Origin: Zoogloeaceae bacterium
Lineage (GTDB): Bacteria > Pseudomonadota > Gammaproteobacteria > Burkholderiales > Rhodocyclaceae
NCBI GenBank assembly: GCA_031287525.1
Contig: JAITSU010000035.1
Span: 40,591-104,590, forward strand
Direction of reading: 5' to 3'
DNA length: 64,000 bases
Shown in pieces: positions 1-8,714 of the stretch (position 1 is the first letter of the stretch; the number at the start of each line of letters is the position of its first letter). The notes below the pieces were generated by a model that worked only from the letters and a program-made list of their open reading frames with translations, was not told where the DNA came from and searched no databases. A program made the translations under genes and the position numbers.

Positions 1-2
1 CG

Positions 3-596
3 AAGCCCGTCGCCCTGCTGCTCTCCCTCGGCGCGACCCTGCTCGTGACCGGCGCGTTCCACGAAGACGGACTTGCCGACATGACCGACGGTTTCGGCGG
101 CGGTTGGGACAAGGCGCGGATTCTGGACATCATGAAAGATTCGCGCATCGGCAGCTTCGGCGCGATTGCGCTCACGATGACCCTGCTCGGACGCTTCATG
201 CTGCTGCTGGAATTGCCGGACGACTGGATTGTGGTCGCCCTGCTCGCCGCGCACACCGTTTCCCGCTTCGCCGCCGTCGCGCTCATGCGCCTGTTGGACT
301 ACGCCCGCGACGACGCGCTTGCCAAAACCAAGCCGCTGGCGACCCACATCATCGACCGCGATTTTTACATCGCGCTCGCAACAGCCGCGCTACCCTGCCT
401 GCCGCTGCTGCTCTTGTCCGGCAATCTCCTGTTCGCCCTCATCCTCGTCGCCGCCGTCGTATTCTGGCTCAAACGCTTCTTCCGCCGCTGGCTCGGCGGC
501 TACACCGGCGATTGTCTGGGCGCGACGCAACAGGCGGCGGAACTGGCGTTTTATCTGGGGCTGCTGGCGCATCTGCCGGCGGCGCATGGCGGGTAA
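3..596 (+). CDS. cobS: Adenosylcobinamide-GDP ribazoletransferase, 5' end missing
   Basis: This is the membrane enzyme that joins adenosylcobinamide-GDP to alpha-ribazole (or its phosphate) in the last steps of cobalamin assembly. The frame is open from base 3, so the N-terminus lies outside the window. The family motifs are clear: a GAFHEDGLADMTDG stretch with acidic metal-binding residues, then a KDSRIGSFGAIAL stretch. Several hydrophobic helices follow and the protein ends at a TAA at 594-596. About 197 residues are present; the family is usually near 250. The cobC-like phosphatase follows on the same strand, which fits a cobalamin assembly operon. The product is confident; only the true start is unknown. 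Confidence 0.93.
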   Translation, partial: KPVALLLSLGATLLVTGAFHEDGLADMTDGFGGGWDKARILDIMKDSRIGSFGAIALTMTLLGRFMLLLELPDDWIVVALLAAHTVSRFAAVALMRLLDYARDDALAKTKPLATHIIDRDFYIALATAALPCLPLLLLSGNLLFALILVAAVVFWLKRFFRRWLGGYTGDCLGATQQAAELAFYLGLLAHLPAAHGG

Positions 597-624
597 TCGC
601 GTGAATATGTTTGCCGTGGCAAAC

Positions 625-652
625 GTAGGGGCGGTTCGCGAACCGCCCCTAC
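625..652. repeat. 28-bp perfect palindrome between cobS and cobC
   Basis: The two 14-base arms, GTAGGGGCGGTTCG and its reverse complement, meet without a loop. A second, weaker hairpin lies just after it (about 664-691, CCTTGCGG pairing with CCGCAAGG). Together they fill most of the gap between cobS and cobC. They resemble REP-type intergenic palindromes and could form an RNA hairpin in the transcript. There is no T run, so a terminator is unlikely. Confidence 0.8.
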
Positions 653-770
653 AAACCCACGCCCCTTGCGGGAGAGTGTGCTCCGCAAGGAGGGAGGGAA
701 TTAAATCCGCCGCCGCGCCTCACAAAAAAAGTCGCGCATTATTTATTGCAACGACATTCGGACAAATTTA

Positions 771-1298
771 ATGTCGGCGCGGATTTTTCTGGTGCGCCAT
801 CCGGCCATTGCGGGCGGCGAGGGGCGTTGCTACGGCGCGCTGGATTTGCCCCTCGCCGCGCCAGTCGGCGATAGCACCGCCAAAATCCGCGCCCGACTGC
901 CGCCGCGTTTCCAGATTTGGAGCAGCCCCTTGCAACGCTGCCGCGCTCTGGCGGAAACCCTGGCGGAATCCAGCGAAGTACACATCCACCCCGGTTTACG
1001 GGAAATGAATTTCGGCGCGTGGGAAGGCTTGCTCTGGGCAGACATTCCGCGCGCCGAACTGGACGCCTGGGCTGCCGACATTGCCGGATTCCAGCCGCCG
1101 GGCGGCGAATCCGCGCGCGCCATGCAAGCCCGCGCCCTGACCGCCCTGCGGGAAATCCGCGCCACGCCCTCAACCCTGCCGCAAGTTTGCGTCACCCACG
1201 CAGGTGTCATCAGGGCGCTGCTCGCCGCAAAGCATGAGCTACCGCCTGCCGAATGGCTGAATATCCGTCCTGATTATGGTGAGGTGGCGCGGCTGTGA
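771..1298 (+). CDS. cobC: Histidine phosphatase, alpha-ribazole phosphatase type
   Basis: This is a 175-residue member of the histidine phosphatase (phosphoglycerate mutase-like) family. It probably removes phosphate from alpha-ribazole phosphate or adenosylcobalamin phosphate in cobalamin synthesis. The catalytic RHP motif is at residues 9-11, followed by a GRCYGALDLPL stretch typical of CobC. The proton-donor segment REMNFGAWEG lies mid-protein and the second catalytic histidine is in THAGVIRALL near the C-terminus. The neighbouring cobS on the same strand supports the cobalamin role. The substrate is inferred from context, because family members differ in what they hydrolyse. Confidence 0.85.
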   Translation: MSARIFLVRHPAIAGGEGRCYGALDLPLAAPVGDSTAKIRARLPPRFQIWSSPLQRCRALAETLAESSEVHIHPGLREMNFGAWEGLLWADIPRAELDAWAADIAGFQPPGGESARAMQARALTALREIRATPSTLPQVCVTHAGVIRALLAAKHELPPAEWLNIRPDYGEVARL

Positions 1299-1299
1299 T

Positions 1300-1370
1300 G
1301 AAATCTCCCCTTGTATGTTTCTTCCACAAGGGGAGAGAGTTGGGCGGTCAGGCAGGGTGGGGGCTACGAT
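1300..1370. repeat. CTCCCCTT-type inverted repeat between cobC and the decarboxylase
   Basis: The arms TCTCCCCTTGT and ACAAGGGGAGA surround a short loop, followed by a G-rich tail. The same arrangement of CTCTCCC/GGGAGAG arms occurs at 19340-19476 and 46420-46560, so this looks like one copy of a dispersed family. It sits between convergent genes and may also act as a weak terminator for both. Confidence 0.55.
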
Positions 1371-1394
1371 ACCGCCATTGTTACGAACGGCGTT

Positions 1395-2768
1395 TCACTT
1401 CACCGCGTGTCTCACGCTGGAACTGGCAGCGATTTTGCCGGTGGAGAGCAGGTTTTCCACGTTTTCTTCGATGTCGTCCGGTTCGTAGAGATAATTCACC
1501 ATCATGCCGAAGGATTGTCGCAGGCCTTTTTCCGAGGTGTCCGCGAGGAAATTCAGGCGTTCGACGCGCGCGCCGTTGCCGATGTGAAAGCGTGCCACCG
1601 GGTCGTAAAGGCGCTTTTCGCCCATTTTGGCGGTGAGCAGGTAATGCGCCGCCAAGCGTGTAAGCGGGGCTTGCAGGGCGCGGGTCAGGCGGGTGTTGGT
1701 TGCCCAGAGGGGGTCGGCGAGCAGGGTTTGTACGCCTTCTACGGTGGCGGGGCATTGCGCCAGTTTGCCGACGCGTTCCAAATCTCCGCTCTGGAATGCC
1801 TGTTGCCAGACTTCCGGCGTTTTGTCCGCCCAACGCCCAAGCAGGGGCAGGGGCGAAAGGGTGGAAAAATGTTTCAATCGCGGGAAATCCCGTTGCAAAT
1901 CCTCAATCACCCGCTTCAGTAAAAAGTTGCCGAAAGACACGCCGCGCAGACCTTGCTGGGTGTTGGAGATGGAATAAAAAATGGCGGTGTCGGCTGATTG
2001 GGTGTCGAAAACCGGCGCGTGTTCGTCGAGTAGGTGTTGCACGTCGCCCGCAAGGTGGTCGGTCAGGGCGACTTCCACGAAAATCAGCGGCTCGTCCGGC
2101 ATCCGGGGGTGGAAAAAGCCGTAGCAGCGGCGGTCGGAATCCAGCCGGTTTTTCAGGTCAGTCCAGGAATGAATGGTATGCACCGCTTCGTACTGGATGA
2201 GTTTTTCCAGAAGCGCGGCGGGCGATTGCCAGGTGATGCGCCGCAATTCCAGAAAACCCACGTCGAACCAGGCGGAAAGGCTGTGTTCCAGTTCGCGGTT
2301 GAGCGAGGCAAGTTCCGGGTCTTCTTTCATGAAACGCAGCAAATCCACGCGCAAATCGACCAGAAAACGCACGCCCTGCGGCAAGGCGTTGAACTGGGTG
2401 AGGATGCGCGTGCGCGGCGAGCGCAGGGCGCTCCATAGCTGCGCTTCGGCGTTCCATTGTTCGGGCGTGCCGAGCGCCGCCTGATAGTGCGCGTGCGCCG
2501 TCGCCACTTTGTCCGGGTCAGGGCCGAATTCGGTGGCAATCAGGCGCAAAAAGGCGTGTCGCCCCGCTTCGTCCAGTTTCAGATAGCTCTCTCCCAGACG
2601 GCGGGCGCGTTGGCGGGCAGAGACTTCGCCGCCCACGCCGCGCGCGCATTCCTGGAATTGTTCGCGGATTTTTTGCAGACCCCGTTCGTCGAGGGGTTTC
2701 GGATGTTGGGATTTCGTCCACAGTCCCTGCATTTTTTTCAGGCTGCGGGCGACGAGGCTGTTGCTCAT
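1395..2768 (-). CDS. Malonyl-CoA decarboxylase
   Basis: This 457-residue protein converts malonyl-CoA to acetyl-CoA and CO2. The N-terminal half is the helical oligomerisation domain seen in the family (roughly residues 30-160). The catalytic domain has the recognisable stretches HSWTDLKNRL, CYGFFHPRMPDEPLIFVEVAL, FYSISNTQQGLRGVSFGNFL and LKHFSTLSPLPLL. The last two carry the serine and histidine region described for the family active site. A late VNYLYEPDDIEENVE segment matches the usual C-terminal end. It stands alone between cobC and the lnt operon, with no acyl-CoA synthetase or dicarboxylate transporter next to it, so its malonate source is not apparent here. Confidence 0.93.
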   Translation of the reverse strand: MSNSLVARSLKKMQGLWTKSQHPKPLDERGLQKIREQFQECARGVGGEVSARQRARRLGESYLKLDEAGRHAFLRLIATEFGPDPDKVATAHAHYQAALGTPEQWNAEAQLWSALRSPRTRILTQFNALPQGVRFLVDLRVDLLRFMKEDPELASLNRELEHSLSAWFDVGFLELRRITWQSPAALLEKLIQYEAVHTIHSWTDLKNRLDSDRRCYGFFHPRMPDEPLIFVEVALTDHLAGDVQHLLDEHAPVFDTQSADTAIFYSISNTQQGLRGVSFGNFLLKRVIEDLQRDFPRLKHFSTLSPLPLLGRWADKTPEVWQQAFQSGDLERVGKLAQCPATVEGVQTLLADPLWATNTRLTRALQAPLTRLAAHYLLTAKMGEKRLYDPVARFHIGNGARVERLNFLADTSEKGLRQSFGMMVNYLYEPDDIEENVENLLSTGKIAASSSVRHAVK

Positions 2769-2970
2769 GCAGATTCCTTATCGTGTCGGGGTTGATATGT
2801 CAGGGTTTTAAGCGACGGCAATCGTAACAGCCGAAGTCCGGTAAGCGCAACAAAAAATCCGCCAAAAAGCAGCTAAAAGAAGATAACGTGTAGTCAAGAT
2901 ACGTTAAATACACGATTGCCGCATGGGTTCATGCGTTGGAACGTGAAAGTTCGCAGAAATGCGCGGGGTT

Positions 2971-3035
2971 GGTAGGGCTGTTTCTCCGAAACCGCCGGGC
3001 GTTACATCCGGCGCGTTCGGAGAACGCGCCCTACC
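2971..3035. repeat. REP-like palindrome with TTCTCCGAA/TTCGGAGAA arms
   Basis: The outer arms GGTAGGGC and GCGCCCTACC enclose inner arms TCTCCGAA and TTCGGAGA around a GC-rich centre. Related copies occur at 59774-59827 and 63886-63911. It occupies the middle of the 296-base gap between lnt and the malonyl-CoA decarboxylase gene. No other gene or clear promoter was seen in that gap. Confidence 0.75.
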
Positions 3036-3064
3036 TTTCAACAGGGTTTCAGGTTTTGTTGCCC

Positions 3065-4600
3065 TTATCGTTTCCCTTGCTTGCCCCTGCCAAACCATGC
3101 CCAAACCAACGCCCCCAACGCCAGCAGCAACGCCGCCGCGTCGCCCCAGCGGGCGTAGGGGGTTGTGCCGGTGTAGCCTTGCACTTCGCCCGTTAATACA
3201 CCGGATTCAAATTGGGGGAGCGCGGCTTGTACTTCGCCTGTCGGAGTGATGATGGCGGTGACGCCGGTGTTGGTGGCGCGGAGCATGGGGCGTCCGGTTT
3301 CAAGAGCGCGCAGGCGGGCGATTTGCAGGTGTTGGCTTTGCGCGAGCGAACGCCCGAACCAGGCGGTGTTGGACAGGTTGACCAGCAGGGTGGCGGTTGG
3401 GAGGGTGGCGCGCAATTCATTGCCGAAAAGGTCTTCGTAGCAGATGTTGACGGCGACGCGCTGCCCTGCCAGACGCAACGCTTGTTGCTTTGTGGAGCCG
3501 CTGCTGAAATTCGCCATCGGGATATTCATCTGGCGCAAAAACCAGTCGAAGCCGGGCGGGGCGTATTCTCCGAAGGGCACCAGATGGGATTTGGCGTAAT
3601 GCTGATTGGGCGAGACGCCGAGACTGATGGCGCCGTTCCAGTAATTTTCGGTATCGGCATTGGCGCTATGGGTGGGAACACCCAACAGCAGGTCGCCCTG
3701 CTGACGTTTCGCCAGTCGCGCCAGTTCTTGCAGATAATCTGGCGGCAGGTTGTCGAAGAAAACGGGAATGGCGGTTTCCGGCAATACGGTGAGTTGCGCC
3801 GGGTGGCGGGCGACCAGATCGCGGTAGCGGGTGAGCGTCCGCAGGGTGTGTTCGGGTTGCCATTTCACATCCTGAGCGACATTGCCTTGCACCAGCGCGA
3901 CGCGGATGGGGTCGCCTGTGGGCTGCGTCCATGGCTGTCCGGTGAGGCTCCATCCGGCAAACAAAATCAGCAGTATGCCGCCGCCCCAACGCCCGTCACG
4001 TTTTTGTACGCCGCAAGCAAAGCACGCGGCGATGAGCGCGACCAGAAAGGAGAGTCCATAAACGCCGAGAATGGGCGCGAAGCCGACGAGAGGGCTGGGA
4101 GAAGTCTGACTGTACCCCAAAGCGAGCCAGGGAAATCCCGTTAAAAAATAGCCGCGCGCGAGGTCGGCGAGGGTGAGGAGCGCGGCGAAAGTGAGCGTCT
4201 GACGGACAGGCGCGGCGGGCAGGAAGCGCCAAAACAGCCCGCCCGCGATGGCGTAAAAGAGGGCGAGGAAGATACAGAACAGGAGTACCGCCAGCGCCGC
4301 CAGCGGCATGGGTAAGCCGCCGAACACGGACATGCTGACATAGACCCAGGAGACGCCCGCAAGAAAAAATCCCATGCCAAAGGCGAAGGCGCGAAAAAAT
4401 GCCTGTTGCCAGTTTCGGCTTCCGCGTAGCAGATGAAACAACGCCGCCAGCGTCAGCGGCATAAGCCAGAATTGTTCAAAGGGGGCGAAAGCCGCGACGC
4501 TGGCGACGCCCAGCGTCGCGGGGGTTAGAGGACAGAGGACGGAGGACAGAAGACAGAAATAGCGGTGGCTGCGCCATTTGTGGAAAAGTGTGGGGCGCAT
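3065..4600 (-). CDS. lnt: Apolipoprotein N-acyltransferase
   Basis: This inner-membrane enzyme adds the third acyl chain to outer-membrane lipoproteins. The N-terminal half is a set of hydrophobic helices; the C-terminal half is a nitrilase-type domain. The catalytic triad is visible: Glu in VLPETAIPVF, Lys in YAKSHLVPFGEY, and Cys in VNICYEDLFG. I chose the ATG at 4600, giving 511 residues, close to the usual length. The frame stays open to 4726, but that would overlap corC heavily. Residues about 13-27 (a SSVLCPL stretch) are encoded by a polypurine repeat that also occurs in corC and rsmG, so the N-terminus is abnormal. It lies directly downstream of corC, as in many proteobacteria. Confidence 0.95.
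   Translation of the reverse strand: MRPTLFHKWRSHRYFCLLSSVLCPLTPATLGVASVAAFAPFEQFWLMPLTLAALFHLLRGSRNWQQAFFRAFAFGMGFFLAGVSWVYVSMSVFGGLPMPLAALAVLLFCIFLALFYAIAGGLFWRFLPAAPVRQTLTFAALLTLADLARGYFLTGFPWLALGYSQTSPSPLVGFAPILGVYGLSFLVALIAACFACGVQKRDGRWGGGILLILFAGWSLTGQPWTQPTGDPIRVALVQGNVAQDVKWQPEHTLRTLTRYRDLVARHPAQLTVLPETAIPVFFDNLPPDYLQELARLAKRQQGDLLLGVPTHSANADTENYWNGAISLGVSPNQHYAKSHLVPFGEYAPPGFDWFLRQMNIPMANFSSGSTKQQALRLAGQRVAVNICYEDLFGNELRATLPTATLLVNLSNTAWFGRSLAQSQHLQIARLRALETGRPMLRATNTGVTAIITPTGEVQAALPQFESGVLTGEVQGYTGTTPYARWGDAAALLLALGALVWAWFGRGKQGKR
4527..4559. repeat. Polypurine GAGGACAGA repeat inside the lnt 5' coding region
   Basis: This is a 33-base tract built from GAGGAC and AGAAGACAGA units. 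It is read in frame by lnt. A copy in the opposite orientation lies 71 bases away at 4631-4663, and a third at 22656-22690 in rsmG. Confidence 0.75.
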
Positions 4601-4630
4601 TACCGGATGGTTTTTTTGTAACTCATGATG

Positions 4631-4663
4631 GTCAGTCTTCTGTCTTCGGTTTTCTGTCATCTG
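4631..4663. repeat. Inverted copy of the polypurine repeat at the corC 3' end
   Basis: The minus strand reads GACAGAAAACCGAAGACAGA followed by AGACTGAC. It encodes the last residues of CorC (a DDRKPKTED tail) and the corC stop codon. It forms an inverted pair with 4527-4559 around the lnt start region. Confidence 0.7.
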
Positions 4664-5459
4664 AAACCAGCACGGTGTACAGGCGGCGGCTGTCGGCGCG
4701 TAAAACATGAAAACGGATGCCGTCAATCTCCACCTGTTCGTGGCGTTTGGGCACTCGACCCAGATGACGCAGAATCAGCCCGCCGATGGTGTCGCAGTCT
4801 TCGTCGGAGAAGGCGGTGCCGAAGGCCGCGTTGAAGGCTTCGATTTCGGTTTGGGCTTTGACGCGGTAGCGTCCGGTGGTGTCCTGACGGATGTTGTCGT
4901 GCGCTTCGTCAAAATCGTATTCGTCTTCGATGTCGCCGACGATTTGTTCCAGCACGTCTTCAATCGTCACCAGTCCGGCGACGCCGCTGTATTCGTCGAC
5001 CACAATCGCCATGTGGTTGCGCGACACGCGGAATTCGCGCAAGAGCACGTTCAGGCGTTTGGATTCGGGGATGAACACCGCCGGACGCAGCCAGTCGCGC
5101 AAATTGAAATCCGGCTCGACTTGCAGGCGCAGCAAATCCTTGGCGAGCAGGATGCCCTGCACATTGTCGCGGTCGCCGTCGACCACGGGAAAGCGCGAGT
5201 GCGCGGTTTCGATGACCACGGGGAGAATTTCGGCGAGCGGAGTATTGATGTCGATGACATCCATCTGCGCGCGCGGCACCAATACGTCGGTCACGCGCGT
5301 TTCCGACGCCGCCAGCGCGCCTTCGATGATAGAGAGCGCGTCGGCGTCCATAAGATTGCGCTCATAGGCGGAATGCAACAGCAAAAGCACCTGCTCGCGG
5401 TCTTCGGGTTCGCGCAGCAGCAGGGTGGAGAGACGTTCAAACAAACCGGGGATGCCCAT
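4632..5459 (-). CDS. corC: CorC/HlyC family protein with paired CBS domains
   Basis: This 275-residue cytoplasmic protein has two CBS domains (about residues 55-180) followed by a CorC/HlyC transport-associated domain (about 190-270). Features include the VTDVLVPRAQMDVI start of the first CBS repeat and the VVDEYSGVAGLVTIEDVLEQIVGDIEDEYD junction region, which is highly typical. The family has been linked to magnesium and cobalt resistance and is usually found, as here, between ybeY and lnt. The extreme C-terminus is encoded by a dispersed polypurine repeat, so the last nine or so residues are probably not ancestral. Confidence 0.92.
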   Translation of the reverse strand: MGIPGLFERLSTLLLREPEDREQVLLLLHSAYERNLMDADALSIIEGALAASETRVTDVLVPRAQMDVIDINTPLAEILPVVIETAHSRFPVVDGDRDNVQGILLAKDLLRLQVEPDFNLRDWLRPAVFIPESKRLNVLLREFRVSRNHMAIVVDEYSGVAGLVTIEDVLEQIVGDIEDEYDFDEAHDNIRQDTTGRYRVKAQTEIEAFNAAFGTAFSDEDCDTIGGLILRHLGRVPKRHEQVEIDGIRFHVLRADSRRLYTVLVSDDRKPKTED

Positions 5460-5475
5460 ATTCTTTCACGTCAAA

Positions 5476-5919
5476 TCAGAGATAAGGATCAGGATAGCCC
5501 AGAGTGGCGAGAATTTCTCGTTCGCGCGCTTCCATCGCTTTCGCCTCGCCTTCGCTTTCATGATCCCAACCTTGCAAATGCAGGACGCCATGCACGGTGA
5601 GATGGGCGTAGTGGGCGAACAGCGGTTTTTTTTGCAGGGCGGCTTCGCGGGCGACGACTTCCGGGCAAATGACCAAATCGCCGCAAACCACGGGTTCGCG
5701 CTCGTAGGGAAAGGAGAGCACATTGGTGGCGTCATCCTTGCCGCGATAGGTGTGGTTGAGTTCCCGCCCTTCTTCCGGCGACACCAGACGAAGGGTGATT
5801 TGTCCGCCGCCCGTCAGCGCGGCGCGTGTCCAAGCAAAAAATTGCGTCCGAACAGGAAAATTTTCTCGACCGCAGGTGTATTGCACAGAGAGATTAAGCG
5901 AGGTCGTCAATTTCGCCAT
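5476..5919 (-). CDS. ybeY: Endoribonuclease YbeY (rRNA maturation factor)
   Basis: This single-strand-specific metallo-endoribonuclease acts in 16S rRNA 3'-end maturation and ribosome quality control. The zinc site is intact in [16 protein letters not shown] (three histidines), and the [13 protein letters not shown] stretch is typical. I chose the ATG at 5919 (147 residues). The upstream open frame to 6189 only runs antiparallel through the inserted SMI1-like gene and has no family similarity. The start overlaps the end of that gene by 26 bases, so translational coupling to the newcomer is likely. The natural partner ybeZ/phoH is separated from it by that insertion. Confidence 0.93.
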   Translation of the reverse strand: MAKLTTSLNLSVQYTCGRENFPVRTQFFAWTRAALTGGGQITLRLVSPEEGRELNHTYRGKDDATNVLSFPYEREPVVCGDLVICPEVVAREAALQKKPLFAHYAHLTVHGVLHLQGWDHESEGEAKAMEAREREILATLGYPDPYL

Positions 5920-6340
5920 TTTCAAGACGCTCCACAAATTCCAGGAAATTGTCAGCAACAAGGCTTGTTTCACCCGTTTCGTGCGACCACAAAACCACAC
6001 CGATTTCCCCGTCACCGGCAGGGTTAGCATAGTCAAAGCAGTAATAGTCGCCCGTGCCAAATTCTCCAAAGGGCAGCAATTGTGAGAAATCGAGAGATGT
6101 ACCTGAAAAATTCTTCTGCCATTCTTGCCATTCTTCATTGAAATGGCGAACGATGGAATCCCATGTTTTTCGTGGTTCACGGGCATCAAAGACGGGAAAT
6201 ATTGTTACGTCTTCAACACATTTGCTGTTGTTGGCTAACAGCCAATCCGCAAAAGAAGGTGGGAGCGCTCGCCCCAAATCAGTTTCAGCGGCACGAATAG
6301 CTTCAATTGTTGTGCCTATAACGCGAGATTTCTGGTTCAT
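5894..6340 (-). CDS. SMI1/KNR4-like protein inserted between phoH and ybeY
   Basis: The 148-residue product resembles the SMI1/KNR4 (SUKH) superfamily, whose bacterial members often act as immunity proteins against polymorphic toxins. Visible hallmarks are an N-terminal [21 protein letters not shown] helix region, a central [11 protein letters not shown] stretch and a final [13 protein letters not shown] helix. I chose the ATG at 6340, preceded by an AGGAG eight bases upstream. That ribosome site arises at the junction of a 20-base tandem duplication (6332-6371). The gene is less GC-rich than its neighbours. No toxin gene lies nearby, so an immunity role is only a family-based possibility. 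Confidence 0.75.
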   Translation of the reverse strand: MNQKSRVIGTTIEAIRAAETDLGRALPPSFADWLLANNSKCVEDVTIFPVFDAREPRKTWDSIVRHFNEEWQEWQKNFSGTSLDFSQLLPFGEFGTGDYYCFDYANPAGDGEIGVVLWSHETGETSLVADNFLEFVERLENGEIDDLA

Positions 6341-6371
6341 TAACGACTCTCCTGGTTCATTGATGACTCTC
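6332..6371. repeat. 20-base tandem duplication at the phoH/SMI1 junction
   Basis: Two adjacent 20-base units (6332-6351 and 6352-6371) match at 18 of 20 positions. One copy holds the phoH stop codon and the other the start codon of the SMI1-like gene. The junction creates the AGGAG used by the latter. Confidence 0.85.
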
Positions 6372-7361
6372 ATAAGCGGCAACGATGCGGGCAACCAGCG
6401 GATGCCGCACCACATCTTCTTTTTGAAAATGGGTGAAGGCGATGCCGCGCACTTCCCGCAAAATATCCACCGCCTCCGCCAGCCCGCTCTTGTGACCTCT
6501 GGGCAAATCGACCTGCGACGGGTCGCCGGTGACGACGGCTCTGGCGCCGATGCCGATGCGGGTTAAAAACATTTTCATCTGCTCCGGCGTGGTGTTCTGC
6601 GCCTCGTCGAGAATAACAAAAGCGTGATTCAGGGTACGTCCGCGCATAAACGCCAGCGGCGCGATTTCCAGCGCGCCTTTTTCGTAGAGCCGGGTCACGC
6701 GGTCAAACCCCATTAAATCGTAGAGGGCGTCGTACAGCGGGCGCAGGTAGGGATCGACTTTTTGCGCCAGATCGCCGGGCAGAAAACCCAAACGTTCGCC
6801 CGCCTCGACCGCCGGACGGGTGAGGATGATGCGTTCCACCATGTCGCGCTCGAAAGCGTCGACGGCGCTGGCGACAGCGAGATAGGTCTTGCCGGTTCCG
6901 GCGGGGCCGACGCCAAAGGTGATGTCATGCGCCTGAATGTGTTGCAGGTATTCCACCTGACGCGGCGTGCGACCGTGCAATTCGGTCTTGCGGGTGACGA
7001 GTTGCGGACCGTCGAGTGGCGAGCCGGCGGCGGCGGCGGGGATTTCCAACGCGCGGCGCGGGGAATGCGAGGAACGCAGGGGGCGGTTTTGCAGTTCAAT
7101 CAAGCCCAACTGGATGGCATCCACCGACAACGCTTCGTCCGCATGTTGATAAAAGTATTCGAGCGCCTGCACCGCTTGCGCCGCCGCCGCGCCGCGCACG
7201 GCGAAATGTTCGCCGCGCCGGACGATGACCACATCCAGCGCGGTTTCGATTTGGCGCAGATTTTCATCCAGCGCGCCGCAGAGCGTCGCGAGGCGCAGGT
7301 TATTGACCGGCGTCAGTTTCAAATCCAGCGGACGCTCGCGTTTCGGGCTTGTTTTAGTCAC
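6357..7361 (-). CDS. ybeZ: PhoH-like ATPase (YbeZ)
   Basis: This 334-residue cytoplasmic P-loop ATPase works with YbeY in RNA metabolism. The Walker A motif is [11 protein letters not shown] at about residue 150 and the Walker B region is [24 protein letters not shown], both classic for PhoH. An N-terminal KH-like extension (residues 1-100) is present. The start overlaps the end of miaB by eight bases, as expected in a miaB-ybeZ-ybeY-corC-lnt operon. The stop codon lies within a 20-base tandem duplication next to the inserted SMI1-like gene; the protein itself ends normally (AYESHQ). Confidence 0.94.
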   Translation of the reverse strand: MTKTSPKRERPLDLKLTPVNNLRLATLCGALDENLRQIETALDVVIVRRGEHFAVRGAAAAQAVQALEYFYQHADEALSVDAIQLGLIELQNRPLRSSHSPRRALEIPAAAAGSPLDGPQLVTRKTELHGRTPRQVEYLQHIQAHDITFGVGPAGTGKTYLAVASAVDAFERDMVERIILTRPAVEAGERLGFLPGDLAQKVDPYLRPLYDALYDLMGFDRVTRLYEKGALEIAPLAFMRGRTLNHAFVILDEAQNTTPEQMKMFLTRIGIGARAVVTGDPSQVDLPRGHKSGLAEAVDILREVRGIAFTHFQKEDVVRHPLVARIVAAYESHQ

Positions 7362-8688
7362 GAATCACCACCTCACCGCGCAGGGAATGGGGTAACGCGC
7401 CGGTGATGTTCACTTCGACAAAGTGATGAATCTGGCGCGGGTTGCCGGCGAAATTAACGACGCGATTATTGTCGGTGCGCCCCGCCAGTTCGCCCGGATT
7501 TTTCTTCGAGACGCCTTCCACCAGCACCCGCTGCGTCGTGCCTATCATCGCCCGCGAAATGCCCTGCGCCATTTCCTCAATGCGTTTTTGCAAACGGGTC
7601 AGGCGGGCGGACTTCACGGCGGCGGGCGTATCGTCCGCCATTTCCGCCGCTGGCGTGCCGGGGCGGGGGCTGAAAATGAACGAGAACGAGACGTCGAACC
7701 CCACATCTTCAATCACCTGCATGGTCTTCTCGAAATCCGCGTCGCTCTCGCCCGGAAAGCCGACGATGAAATCGGAAGAAATGGCAATATCGGGACGGGC
7801 GGCGCGTAATTTTTTGACCACCGACTTGTATTCCAGTGTTGTGTAACCGCGCTTCATCGCCGCCAGCACGCGGTCAGAACCCGCCTGCACGGGCAGATGC
7901 AGGTGCGACACCAGTTTCGGCACACGGGTATAAACGTCAATCAAGCGTGCCGTCATTTCGCGCGGATGCGAGGTGGTGTAACGAATCCGCTCGATGCCGG
8001 GAATTTCGGCGGCGTACTCGATCAGCATCGCAAGGTCGGCAAACTCGTCGCTGCCGCTGATTTCGCCCCGATAGGCATTGACGTTCTGCCCAAGAAAATT
8101 GATTTCCCGCACACCCGCCGCGGCGAGCGAGGCAACCTCCGCCAACACGTCGGCAAAGGGACGCGAAATTTCATCGCCACGGGTAAAGGGGATGATGCAG
8201 TAAGCGCAAAACTTGGAACAGCCTTCCATGACCGAAACGAAGGCGGACGCGCCTTTGACATCGGCGGGCGGCATGGCGTCGAATTTTTCGATTTCGGGAA
8301 AGGAAATATCCACCACCGGCGCGGACTGCGCGCGTCGCCGGGCAATCAACTGCGGCAGCCGGTGCAGGGTTTGCGGCCCGAACACGATGTCGACGTAAGG
8401 CGCGCGCGCTACGATGGCGTCGCCTTCCTGACTGGCGACGCAACCGCCGACGCCAATCAGCAAATCGGGCTTTTGCAGTTTCAGGCGCTTCATGCGCCCC
8501 AGGTCGTGAAAAACCTTCTCCTGCGCCTTCTCGCGCACGGAACAGGTATTGAACAGAATGATGTCCGCGTCTTCGGGCGTGTCGGTTTTGACCATCGCGC
8601 CACCAGCGGCGAGCACATCCGCCATTTTGTCAGAATCGTACTCGTTCATCTGGCACCCGAATGTGCGGATGAACAACTTTTTAGGCAT
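7354..8688 (-). CDS. miaB: tRNA-2-methylthio-N6-isopentenyladenosine synthase
   Basis: This radical SAM methylthiotransferase modifies A37 of tRNAs reading UNN codons. At 444 residues it has the normal length. The N-terminal UPF0004 domain holds cysteines in [21 protein letters not shown] and GGCVASQEG. The radical SAM cluster motif is CSKFCAYC at about residue 155. A C-terminal TRAM domain (about 375-440) includes a VLVEGVSKK stretch. It begins the conserved part of the operon and overlaps ybeZ by eight bases. Confidence 0.97.
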   Translation of the reverse strand: MPKKLFIRTFGCQMNEYDSDKMADVLAAGGAMVKTDTPEDADIILFNTCSVREKAQEKVFHDLGRMKRLKLQKPDLLIGVGGCVASQEGDAIVARAPYVDIVFGPQTLHRLPQLIARRRAQSAPVVDISFPEIEKFDAMPPADVKGASAFVSVMEGCSKFCAYCIIPFTRGDEISRPFADVLAEVASLAAAGVREINFLGQNVNAYRGEISGSDEFADLAMLIEYAAEIPGIERIRYTTSHPREMTARLIDVYTRVPKLVSHLHLPVQAGSDRVLAAMKRGYTTLEYKSVVKKLRAARPDIAISSDFIVGFPGESDADFEKTMQVIEDVGFDVSFSFIFSPRPGTPAAEMADDTPAAVKSARLTRLQKRIEEMAQGISRAMIGTTQRVLVEGVSKKNPGELAGRTDNNRVVNFAGNPRQIHHFVEVNITGALPHSLRGEVVIRD

Positions 8689-8714
8689 AGGGAAAACGAC
8701 CGGAAAAACAGGAA

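Noticed and set aside
4601..4726. Upstream extension of lnt to an ATG at 4726
   Set aside because: It would overlap corC by almost 100 bases, and the extra residues include repeat-encoded sequence. The ATG at 4600 gives the normal length.
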